From Desulforudis sp. (GTDB taxonomy: Bacteria; Bacillota; Desulfotomaculia; Desulfotomaculales; Desulforudaceae): DNA of 7,102 bases. Each line of letters opens with the position of its first letter. Position 1 is the stretch's first letter. The translations under genes and the position numbers were made by a program. The stretch lies in contig JACUUW010000100.1 in NCBI GenBank assembly GCA_014859075.1, forward strand, positions 1-7,102, written 5' to 3'. A model generated the notes under the pieces. That model did not search any database, was not told where the DNA came from, and saw nothing but the letters and a program-made list of their open reading frames with translations. Of this stretch, positions 1 to 6,542 are shown one piece after another.

Positions 1-330
1 TATGACTCCCGATTCGAGCATGAGTTGGTGGCAGACCCCTTCGCCCACGTCGTACAGGTGGCAGCCGGTCTCCCCGGCGAAATCACGCATCAGTTTGTGC
101 AGGTTGGATACACCCTCGGTGGGACTGGGGGCACTGTGATCGATGACCAGGGCGACCCGAGACGGGTCAAACAGGGCGGTGCCGTGCATGTCGCGAAAAG
201 CGTTGATGGCCAGGGGCGTAGTGCCGTCCTGGCCCATCACGAAATCGACTTCGGCGACCACGATGTCCCCCGCGGACACGGGGCGTCCGCATTTACTGGA
301 GAGAATTTTTTCAATAAGGTTCCGGCCCAT
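1..330 (-). CDS. 3-isopropylmalate dehydratase / homoaconitase large subunit, N-terminal part (runs off left edge)
   Basis: This is the first 110 codons of an aconitase-superfamily large subunit of the LeuC/homoaconitase (HACN) type. These enzymes use a [4Fe-4S] cluster to isomerise a 2-hydroxy or 3-hydroxy tricarboxylate such as isopropylmalate, homocitrate or citrate. The N-terminus MGRNLIEKIL, the MGQDGTTPLAI segment (about residues 32-42), the DHSAPSP motif (64-70) and GEGVCHQ (96-102) are family hallmarks. They lie in the usual order and spacing. The cluster-binding cysteines come later in the protein and are outside the window. The ATG at 330 lies inside the 3' end of nifV (20-base overlap), with a GAAAGAGG purine run about 8 bases upstream, so translation is probably coupled. 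Substrate cannot be settled from this fragment. Pairing with a homocitrate synthase favours homocitrate (homoaconitase) or citrate over isopropylmalate. Family is confident, specificity is not. Confidence 0.9.
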   Translation of the reverse strand, partial: MGRNLIEKILSSKCGRPVSAGDIVVAEVDFVMGQDGTTPLAINAFRDMHGTALFDPSRVALVIDHSAPSPTEGVSNLHKLMRDFAGETGCHLYDVGEGVCHQLMLESGVI

Positions 331-1477
331 GCTTCAGCCTCTTTCCAAATCCAAAGTGATCACCGTACATGTACACCAGTTCCTTGTCAAACAACGAACG
401 CTTGAGCGAAACGGCGGCGGCCCGGATTTCCGGCAGAAGCTCTTGGGCCTGGTGCCGCGACAGGTGGATGCCGTACTCGGCGAACTTGGCCCGGACCGCG
501 GCCGTGCCGGAGTGTTTGCCGATGACGATCTGCCGCTGCAAACCGACCTCCTCCGGAGTGAATGCTTCGTAAGTCGCGGGATACTTCAAGGCGCCGTCGG
601 CGTGGATTCCGGACTCGTGGGCGAACATGTTGGAGCCGACGATAGCCTTCCAGGCCGGGAGTTCGCGCCCGGAAGCCCGGGATACGTATTCGGCCACCTC
701 ACGGAACATCTCGGTGCTGAACTCCAGATCGATGCCGTGGAGGTACTTCAACCCCATCACCACTTCCTCCAACGCCGCGTTCCCCGCACGCTCGCCCAAG
801 CCCAGAACGGTGACCCCCACGTAGCCGGCACCGGCCGCCACGCCGGCGAGAGCGTTGGCTGTGGCCAGACCGAAGTCGTCATGGGTGTGCATCTCAATTT
901 CAAGGTCACTGACCTGCTCCCGGATGTATTTGATGTAATTGAAAGTGGTAAACGGCTCCAGTATGCCCACCGTGTCGCAGTAGCGCAGCCGGTCGGCACC
1001 GGCCTGCTTGGCCGCCCGGGCGAACTCGACCAAGAACCCGGGGTCGCTCCGGGAAGCGTCCTCGGCGTTGACCGATACGTACACCCCGTGCTCCTTGGCA
1101 AAATGGGTAGCGGTGACCATCTGCTCCTGTACCCACTCCCGGCTGGCCTGCAGCTTGTACTTGATGTGGATGTCGGAAGTGGAGATTGAAATGGCCACGG
1201 CATCCACACCGCAGGACAGGGAGTGTTCGATGTCTTTGATCACCGGACGGTTCCAGCCCATAATGCTGGCCTTTAATCCCAGGGAACAGATTTTCCGGAT
1301 GGATTTCTCCTCATCACCGCCCATCACCGGGATGCCGGCCTCGATCTGGTGAACGCCGAGCTCGTCCAAGAACTTGGCAATCCGCACCTTCTCGTTATTG
1401 GCGAAGACCACACCCGCCGTCTGCTCTCCGTCGCGGAGAGTAGTATCCACGACCTGGATGTTCCTTTTCAGTTCCAT
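311..1477 (-). CDS. nifV: Homocitrate synthase (NifV type; DRE-TIM metallolyase family)
   Basis: Predicted cytosolic enzyme that condenses acetyl-CoA with 2-oxoglutarate to give homocitrate. Homocitrate is the organic ligand of nitrogenase FeMo-cofactor and an intermediate of 2-oxoacid elongation. At 388 residues it matches NifV length and lacks the C-terminal allosteric domain of LeuA. Visible motifs are DTTLRDGEQTAGV (11-23, the catalytic Arg/Asp/Glu), SISTSDIH (97-104), the metal-binding HTH (His197, His199), GLGERAGNAALEE (226-238, with the metal-ligand Asn233) and FAHESGIHADG (285-295). The ATG at 1477 has a strong AAGGAGG site at 1487-1493, 9 bases upstream. It starts 54 bases after gatB, with no terminator seen between, and its last 20 bases overlap the downstream homoaconitase-type gene. 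No nif structural genes are in view, so a role outside nitrogen fixation is possible. In anaerobic clostridia some proteins annotated as homocitrate synthase are Re-citrate synthases. The family call is firm; the keto-acid substrate is inference. Confidence 0.93.
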   Translation of the reverse strand: MELKRNIQVVDTTLRDGEQTAGVVFANNEKVRIAKFLDELGVHQIEAGIPVMGGDEEKSIRKICSLGLKASIMGWNRPVIKDIEHSLSCGVDAVAISISTSDIHIKYKLQASREWVQEQMVTATHFAKEHGVYVSVNAEDASRSDPGFLVEFARAAKQAGADRLRYCDTVGILEPFTTFNYIKYIREQVSDLEIEMHTHDDFGLATANALAGVAAGAGYVGVTVLGLGERAGNAALEEVVMGLKYLHGIDLEFSTEMFREVAEYVSRASGRELPAWKAIVGSNMFAHESGIHADGALKYPATYEAFTPEEVGLQRQIVIGKHSGTAAVRAKFAEYGIHLSRHQAQELLPEIRAAAVSLKRSLFDKELVYMYGDHFGFGKRLKHGPEPY

Positions 1478-1486
1478 GACTCCACC

Positions 1487-1493
1487 CCTCCTT
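1487..1493 (-). promoter_or_regulatory. Strong ribosome binding site of nifV
   Basis: Read on the minus strand this is AAGGAGG, a full match to the anti-Shine-Dalgarno core, ending 9 bases before the nifV ATG. It is the best site in the window and suggests nifV can be translated efficiently on its own rather than only by coupling to gatB. Confidence 0.8.
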
Positions 1494-1531
1494 ACCCTAC
1501 CTTACTGCATAATTTGCTCTCGATCAAACCC

Positions 1532-2986
1532 TTATTTTCCCTCATCCAACTTCTGTTTCAAAAGGTCGTTGACCATGGCCGGGTTCGCTTTCCCCTTGGT
1601 CGCCTTCATCACCTGGCCCACCAGGAAACCAAGGGCTTTACCCTTGCCCTGCCGGTAATCGGCCACCGGTCCCGGGTGCCCGGCCAGCACCTCTTCGATC
1701 AGCCCGCTGATTGCACCGGCATCAGTGATTTGCACCAGGTCTTTTTCCCTGATCACCGTTTCGGGATCCTTGCCGCTGGCGAACATCTCCTCCAGAATCA
1801 CCTTGGCGATCTTGCCACTGATGGTGCCGTCGTCAATGAGCCGCATCAGGGCGGCGAGTTGCGCCGGGCGCACCCGGCAGTCCTGGATCTCCACCTGTTC
1901 GGCGTTCAGCAGCCGCGTCAGGTCGCCCATCACCCAGTTCGCCACCGTCTTGGGCCGGCTGTAAAGCCGGACACACTCCTCAAAATACTCGGCCGTCTCC
2001 CGCGACCCGGTGAGCACCCGGGCGTTGTAGACCGACAGGCCGTATTGCTCCTGGTAGCGCCGCCGCCGGGCGTCGGGCGGTTCCGGGAGGTCCCGCCTGA
2101 CGCTCTCGATCCAAGACGGACTGATCACCAGCGGCACCAAGTCCGGGTCCGGGAAGTACCGGTAGTCGTGCGCCTCCTCCTTGCCCCGCATGGGAGCGGT
2201 GACCCCTTTTGCTTCGTCCCAGGAGCGGGTTTCCTGTACGATCCGCCGGCCCTCCTTGCAGAGGGCGATCTGGCGCTCGATTTCGTAATCCAGGGCCCGA
2301 TGTACGGCCCGGAAGGAATTCAGGTTCTTGATCTCGGTCTTGACACCCAGTTCCTTACTACCCCGAGGACGCACCGATACGTTGGCGTCACACCGGAGCG
2401 AGCCCTCTTCCATCTTGCAGTCGGACACCCCGGTGTACTGGACGACCGTCTTCAGTTCTGTGAGGTAGGCTCGGGCTTCCTCGGCCGACCGGATATCCGG
2501 TTCGGAAACAATCTCTAAAAGCGGCACCCCGGTACGGTTGTAGTCCACCAGAGCGTATGCAGGACTCTCTCCCACCTCCTCCCGGTGGATCAGTTTCCCC
2601 GCATCTTCCTCCATGTGTACCCGCACAATCCCGCACTGGTGGGTGCAGCCGTCGTCAGTTTCAAAATCCAGGTATCCGTCGTAGGACAGGGGCAGGTCGT
2701 ACTGGGAAATCTGGTAGTTCTTCGGCAGGTCCGGATAGAAGTAGTGCTTCCGGTCAAACTTGCAGAACCGGGCCACCGAGCAGTTCAGCGCCAGCGCCAC
2801 CCGGATGCCGTATTCCACCACTTGCCGGTTCAGCACGGGCAATGAGCCGGGAAGCCCCAGACAAACGGGACAAACATGCGTGTTCTGCTTCCCGCCGAAG
2901 GCGGTGCTGGAGTGGCAGAAAATCTTGGAGTTTGTTTTAAGTTCGACGTGCACTTCCAGGCCGATTACCGATTCATACGCGCGCAT
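1532..2986 (-). CDS. gatB: Aspartyl/glutamyl-tRNA(Asn/Gln) amidotransferase subunit B
   Basis: GatB is the tRNA-binding and kinase subunit of GatCAB. It phosphorylates misacylated Glu-tRNA(Gln) or Asp-tRNA(Asn), which is then amidated with ammonia made by GatA. At 484 residues the length is normal. The cradle domain opens with YESVIGLEVHVEL (4-16, with likely Mg ligands Glu11 and His13). It continues with FDRKHYFYPDLPKNYQIS (77-94), HMEEDAGK (124-131) and EEGSLRCDANVSVRP (193-207). The C-terminal YqeY-like tail domain ends in GKGKALGFLVGQVMKATKG (447-465). The ATG at 2986 is 2 bases past the gatA stop, with GGGAGG at 2994-2999 inside the end of gatA, so the two are probably translationally coupled. 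Oddity: the N-terminal zinc-type cysteine cluster found in many GatB proteins (CxC...CxxC) keeps Cys24, Cys39 and Cys42 but has Ser at position 26. Identification is secure. Confidence 0.98.
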   Translation of the reverse strand: MRAYESVIGLEVHVELKTNSKIFCHSSTAFGGKQNTHVCPVCLGLPGSLPVLNRQVVEYGIRVALALNCSVARFCKFDRKHYFYPDLPKNYQISQYDLPLSYDGYLDFETDDGCTHQCGIVRVHMEEDAGKLIHREEVGESPAYALVDYNRTGVPLLEIVSEPDIRSAEEARAYLTELKTVVQYTGVSDCKMEEGSLRCDANVSVRPRGSKELGVKTEIKNLNSFRAVHRALDYEIERQIALCKEGRRIVQETRSWDEAKGVTAPMRGKEEAHDYRYFPDPDLVPLVISPSWIESVRRDLPEPPDARRRRYQEQYGLSVYNARVLTGSRETAEYFEECVRLYSRPKTVANWVMGDLTRLLNAEQVEIQDCRVRPAQLAALMRLIDDGTISGKIAKVILEEMFASGKDPETVIREKDLVQITDAGAISGLIEEVLAGHPGPVADYRQGKGKALGFLVGQVMKATKGKANPAMVNDLLKQKLDEGK

Positions 2987-2988
2987 CC

Positions 2989-4458
2989 CTACGCCTCCCC
3001 CCTTATCCGGGGCCTTTTCAGGTGGTGGCCGGTGCTCTGCTGGAAAGTATACCCCGCCCGCAGCAGGGCGCCCTCCCCGAACGGTTTCCCGATGAGTTGG
3101 ATGCCGATTGGCAGCCTGTTCAGGAAACCTCCGGGCAGGGATACCCCCGGCAGTCCGGCCAGGTTGACCGCCAGGGTATAAATGTCGGAAAGGTACATTT
3201 TAATAGGGTCTTCGGTTTTATCCCCGATCGGGAAGGCCGGCTCCGGCGTGGTCGGCGCCAACAGCAGGTCGAACTTTTCAAACGCCTCTTCAAAGTCCCG
3301 GCGGATCAAGGTGCGCACCTTCAGCGCTTTGAGATAATAGGCGTCGTAGTAGCCGGCGGACAAGGCGTAGGTGCCCAACATTATCCGTCGTTTCACCTCG
3401 GCCCCGAACCCCCGGCTCCGGCTTAACCGGAACATGTCGATCACGTCCGTGCTGTTCTCGAGCCGGCAACCGTAGCGTACCCCGTCGTACCGGGCCAGGT
3501 TGGAACTGGCCTCGGCGGGCGCGATCAGGTAGTAGGTCGGCAGAGCGTAGTCGGTGTGCGGCAGGCTCGTCTCCTCGACGTAGGCGCCCCGCTGTTCAAA
3601 TACCGAGGCGGCCTCGAGGACGATGCGGCGCACGCCTTCGTCCAGCCCGCCCGAAAGGTACTCCTGGGGCATACCGATTCGCATGCCGCGGACGTCATCG
3701 ACCAAAAAATCAGTGAAGTCTCCCAATTCGCCGGGCGCGGAGGTGGAATCACGTTCGTCGTGTCCGCAGATGGCGTTCAGCACCAGAGCACAGTCGGTAA
3801 AATCCCGGGTAAACGGACCGATCTGGTCCAGGGACGACGCAAACGCCACCAGGCCGTAGCGCGAAACCAGACCATAGGTCGGCTTCATTCCGACCACGCC
3901 GCACAGGGCGGCCGGCTGGCGGATGGAACCACCGGTGTCCGAACCTAACGCACAGACGGCACTGCCGGCGGCGACAGCCGCCGCCGAGCCCCCGCTGGAC
4001 CCACCCGGAACCCTTGCCGTATCCCACGGGTTGCGCGTGGTGAAAAAAGATGAGTGCTCAGTCGATGAGCCCATCGCGAACTCGTCCAGATTGGTCTTCC
4101 CGATCATCACCACCCGCTGGGCGTTCAGTCGCTCAACCACGGTGGCGTTGTAGGGCGGGACGAAGTTGCGTAGTATCCGGGAACCGCACGTTGTCAGAAC
4201 ACCCTTGGTGCACATATTGTCCTTGATGGCGAAAGGAATTCCGGCCAGCGGGGGCAGTTCCCGGCCGTCCCGCAGGTCGCGGTCGACCGTTTCGGCCTTG
4301 GCCAAGGCCCCGGCCCGGTCCAACGTGATGTAGGCCTGAATCTCCCCTTCAACCGCGGCAAGTAGGTCGAAGACCGATCGGCAGATCTCAACGGCGGAAG
4401 TTTCCCGGCGCAGCAATAACCCACGCAACTCGTGGGCCGTCAAATCATTAAATCTCAA
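2989..4458 (-). CDS. gatA: Aspartyl/glutamyl-tRNA(Asn/Gln) amidotransferase subunit A (TTG start)
   Basis: GatA is the glutaminase subunit of GatCAB. It belongs to the amidase-signature family and releases ammonia from glutamine for transfer to GatB. The Ser-cisSer-Lys triad is intact: Lys79 (in IPFAIKDN), Ser154 (in PGGSSGGSAAA) and Ser178 (in GSDTGGSIRQPA). The glutamine-binding residues Arg358 and Asp425 are also present. These numbers equal those I recall for Staphylococcus aureus GatA, which supports the chosen start. The start codon is TTG (minus strand, 4458-4456). No ATG or GTG precedes it before an in-frame stop at 4470-4468, and MRFNDLTAHELRG aligns with usual GatA N-termini. Its ribosome site GGGGAG (4471-4476) is 12 bases away, longer than ideal. 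The protein is 489 residues, normal for the family. It lies 44 bases after gatC and 2 bases before gatB. Identification is secure; the start is likely. Confidence 0.98.
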   Translation of the reverse strand: MRFNDLTAHELRGLLLRRETSAVEICRSVFDLLAAVEGEIQAYITLDRAGALAKAETVDRDLRDGRELPPLAGIPFAIKDNMCTKGVLTTCGSRILRNFVPPYNATVVERLNAQRVVMIGKTNLDEFAMGSSTEHSSFFTTRNPWDTARVPGGSSGGSAAAVAAGSAVCALGSDTGGSIRQPAALCGVVGMKPTYGLVSRYGLVAFASSLDQIGPFTRDFTDCALVLNAICGHDERDSTSAPGELGDFTDFLVDDVRGMRIGMPQEYLSGGLDEGVRRIVLEAASVFEQRGAYVEETSLPHTDYALPTYYLIAPAEASSNLARYDGVRYGCRLENSTDVIDMFRLSRSRGFGAEVKRRIMLGTYALSAGYYDAYYLKALKVRTLIRRDFEEAFEKFDLLLAPTTPEPAFPIGDKTEDPIKMYLSDIYTLAVNLAGLPGVSLPGGFLNRLPIGIQLIGKPFGEGALLRAGYTFQQSTGHHLKRPRIRGEA

Positions 4459-4470
4459 AGGTATAAATCA

Positions 4471-4476
4471 CTCCCC
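4471..4476 (-). promoter_or_regulatory. Suboptimal ribosome binding site of gatA
   Basis: GGGGAG on the minus strand is the only Shine-Dalgarno-like sequence near the TTG start of gatA, but the spacer is 12 bases rather than the usual 5-9. Together with TTG this predicts weak independent initiation, perhaps compensated by ribosomes arriving from upstream. It is the best candidate seen, not a certain site. Confidence 0.5.
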
Positions 4477-4502
4477 ATATGCGGTAAGACCCCGGCAGCA
4501 AC

Positions 4503-4784
4503 TTATAGAACCCGCGGAACCTTGAAAAACCCGTCTTCTTGTTCGGGGGAGTTGCCGATGGCTTCCTCGGCCGGCAGGTGCGGACCGACAACGTCTTGTC
4601 GGAAGACATTTTGTAGCGGCAGTACATGGGCGGTGGGCGGCACGTCACTGGTGTTCAACTCGTCCAGATTGCGCGCGTACTCCAGAATCTTGGTCAACTG
4701 CGTCGTGTACCGTTCCTTTTCCTCATCGTCGAGGTAAAGCCTGGCCAGTAGGGCGACGTGTTCAACTTGGGACTTCGTTAGCAT
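4503..4784 (-). CDS. gatC: Aspartyl/glutamyl-tRNA(Asn/Gln) amidotransferase subunit C
   Basis: GatC is the small subunit that wraps around and stabilises the GatA-GatB complex. At 93 residues the length is typical (about 95). The N-terminal helix pair (VEHVALLARLYLDDEEKERY, about 7-26, then the LTKILEYARNLDELNTSDV region) and the C-terminal DGFFKVPRVL are characteristic. The segment LPLQNVFRQDVV (about 55-66) is the usual LRxDxV-type stretch in modified form. The ATG at 4784 has GAGG (4792-4795), 7 bases upstream, and lies about 22 bases downstream of the predicted transcription start of a strong promoter. It is therefore the first gene of the gatCAB unit. Nothing is unusual in the protein. 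Confidence 0.96.
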   Translation of the reverse strand: MLTKSQVEHVALLARLYLDDEEKERYTTQLTKILEYARNLDELNTSDVPPTAHVLPLQNVFRQDVVGPHLPAEEAIGNSPEQEDGFFKVPRVL

Positions 4785-4812
4785 ATGACCACCTCAGCAA
4801 AAATGCGTTATC

Positions 4813-4842
4813 ATTATACCAAATTGCCGGGTCGAGTGACAA
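4813..4842 (-). promoter_or_regulatory. Sigma-A-type promoter for gatCAB (and probably nifV and the downstream gene)
   Basis: On the minus strand the -35 box TTGTCA (4837-4842, 5 of 6 matches to TTGACA) and the -10 box TATAAT (4813-4818, perfect) are separated by 18 bases. A TGG before the -10 gives the extended TGn element. The predicted start is near 4806, leaving a leader of about 22 bases to the gatC ATG. The -35 box begins only 2 bases after the recN stop codon, so the promoter fills the whole 60-base gap. No operator or terminator-like structure is seen around it, which suggests constitutive expression. Confidence 0.85.
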
Positions 4843-4844
4843 GA

Positions 4845-6542
4845 TCAGCAACTGCGCTGCTTAGCGACCGCGTGGCGCAGTTCGGCGGCGTGTTTCCGAG
4901 CGACTTCCGTTATTTCCCTGCCGCCGCCCAGCATGCGGGCCAATTCCTCCAACCGGGCCGGCTCCTCAAGAACCGTGATTGAGGTGCGGGTGCCCGTCCC
5001 GACCACTTCCTTAGTGATCTCCAGGTGACGGTCGGCGTGACAGGCGATCTGAGCGGCGTGCGTTACACACACAACCTGCCTTCCCCGGCCGATCTGGAAC
5101 AGCTTTTCAGCGACCGCCTGCAGTGCCCGGCCGCCGATACCCGCGTCGACCTCGTCGAAAATAAGCGTCGGGGTTTCGTCCACCGCAGCCAATACGGTTT
5201 TTAAGGCCAACATGATCCGTGACAGTTCGCCGCCGGAGGCGATTCGAACCAGCGGTTTTGGTGGTTCGCCCGGGTTGGCCGAAAACAGGAAAACGGCCTC
5301 CTCCCGACCGCGGACACTCGTCCCCGATAGGGAACGCAACTCCACCCGGAACTCGACGGAACCCAGTTCCAGTTCCCGGAGTTCGGTGGTCACCCGGGTT
5401 TCCAGCTCCCGGGCTGCTTCCCGCCGCAGGCGCGAAACCTCGGACGCGAGTGTCTCCCACTCGCGGTGGAGGGCGGTGACCGACTCCTGGAGCCGCGCGG
5501 TCTCCGCTTCGCCCCCCAGGAGGCGGTCCCGTTCGGCGGCCGCAGCCTCCTGGAAGACCAGGACTTCCTCCACGGTTGCCCCGTACTTGCGTTTCAGTTT
5601 TTCGATTAACGCCAGTCGCTCTTCGACCGCATTCATCCGTTCGGGGTCGAACTGGGCCCGCTCCCTCACCGCAACCAGGTCCCTGGCCACCTCCTGCACC
5701 TGGCTTAAAGTCGACTTCAAGGTTTCCTGACCTTCCTGCGCCTCCCGGCAGAGGCGGGCGAGGATGTGCAGGTTGTCAAGGGCCCGCCCGATCTGAGCCA
5801 CGGCGGCCCCGGCGTCTTCGTCGCTGCCGTACAGAGCCTGATAGCTCTCGTCGGCCAAGCGGGCGATCTGCTCGACGTTCACCAAAAAACTGCGCTCTTC
5901 GTGCAACTGCTCCTCTTCCCCGACTTCCAGCCGCGCCCGCTCAATCTCCCCGACCTGCAGTTCGACGATATCCAGCCGCCGGGCCCGCTCCATGGCCTCC
6001 GCGCGGTGTGCCTCCAGCGCCTTGCGGGCCGCCGCCCAGTCTCGGAAGGCCTGCTCCAGGCGGCGTACCGTCTCCCGAAGCTCCGGTCCGCCGCTCCGGT
6101 CCAAGAGTTCACCGTGGCGCCCCTCCCGGAGCAGGGACTGCTGCTCACCCTGCCCGTGGAAATCAACCAACCGCTGGCCAAGGTTCAGGAAAAGCGTGTG
6201 TGACACGGTCCGACCGTTGATGCGGTAGAGGCTCCTCCCGCTGCCCAGGAGCTCCCGGCTCAGGGCCAGGAAGCCCTCCTCGGGTTCAATCCCGGCGGCT
6301 GTGAACGGCTCGCGCAACACATCCCGCTCCTGCAGGTCAAACACCGCCTCCAGGTAGGCCCGGTCAGCGCCGGTGCGCACGTAATCAGCCGACACCCGCC
6401 GGCCCAGGACAACCTGCAGGGCGTCAACCAGCAAAGATTTGCCGGTGCCGGTCTCACCGGTCAGCACGTTAAAACCGGACCCGAACTCAACCGTCAGGTC
6501 GTCGATCAGGGCGAAATCGCGAACCACCAGTCTGTGGAGCAT
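4845..6542 (-). CDS. recN: DNA repair protein RecN
   Basis: RecN is an SMC-like ATPase that binds DNA ends and helps recombinational repair of double-strand breaks. At 565 residues it matches the family (about 550-575). The N-terminal head has RDFALIDDLTVEF (8-20) and Walker A GETGTGKS (29-36). The HGQ segment at 129-131 (HGQGEQQSLL) is followed by a coiled coil of Glu/Arg/Leu-rich helices, roughly 150-390. The C-terminal head has the ABC signature ASGGELSR (435-442), Walker B TLIFDEVDAGIGG (459-471) and the switch His495 in VTHAAQIA. The start is fixed by GGAGGG at 6551-6556, 8 bases before the ATG, which lies inside the end of argR. The HGQ segment has Gly132 and Gln134 where E. coli or Bacillus RecN tends to have His (HGQHxHQ), probably harmless. 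A promoter for gatC begins immediately after the stop. Identification is secure. Confidence 0.97.
   Translation of the reverse strand: MLHRLVVRDFALIDDLTVEFGSGFNVLTGETGTGKSLLVDALQVVLGRRVSADYVRTGADRAYLEAVFDLQERDVLREPFTAAGIEPEEGFLALSRELLGSGRSLYRINGRTVSHTLFLNLGQRLVDFHGQGEQQSLLREGRHGELLDRSGGPELRETVRRLEQAFRDWAAARKALEAHRAEAMERARRLDIVELQVGEIERARLEVGEEEQLHEERSFLVNVEQIARLADESYQALYGSDEDAGAAVAQIGRALDNLHILARLCREAQEGQETLKSTLSQVQEVARDLVAVRERAQFDPERMNAVEERLALIEKLKRKYGATVEEVLVFQEAAAAERDRLLGGEAETARLQESVTALHREWETLASEVSRLRREAARELETRVTTELRELELGSVEFRVELRSLSGTSVRGREEAVFLFSANPGEPPKPLVRIASGGELSRIMLALKTVLAAVDETPTLIFDEVDAGIGGRALQAVAEKLFQIGRGRQVVCVTHAAQIACHADRHLEITKEVVGTGTRTSITVLEEPARLEELARMLGGGREITEVARKHAAELRHAVAKQRSC

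Noticed and set aside
143..1189. Long plus-strand open frame (348 codons) opposite nifV and the homoaconitase-type gene
   Set aside because: Antisense to conserved coding sequence with all NifV motifs intact. No ribosome site or family resemblance supports it.
1499..1527. Possible promoter for nifV in the gatB-nifV gap (TTGATC, 17 bases, TAAGGT)
   Set aside because: The spacing is right and the -35 matches 4 of 6, but the -10 matches only 3 of 6. This is too weak to list as a feature.
1349..2518. Long plus-strand open frame (389 codons) opposite gatB and the 5' end of nifV
   Set aside because: It lies antisense to two securely identified genes, spans their junction, and its translation shows no recognisable domain. 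Long antisense frames are expected in GC-rich coding DNA.
4459..4502. Possible terminator or attenuator hairpin between gatC and gatA
   Set aside because: No stable GC stem followed by a U-run could be drawn in the 44-base gap.
5576..6220. Plus-strand Pro/Arg-rich open frame opposite recN
   Set aside because: The Pro/Arg/Ser-rich composition is typical of an antisense shadow of a GC-rich coiled-coil gene. There is no recognisable domain.
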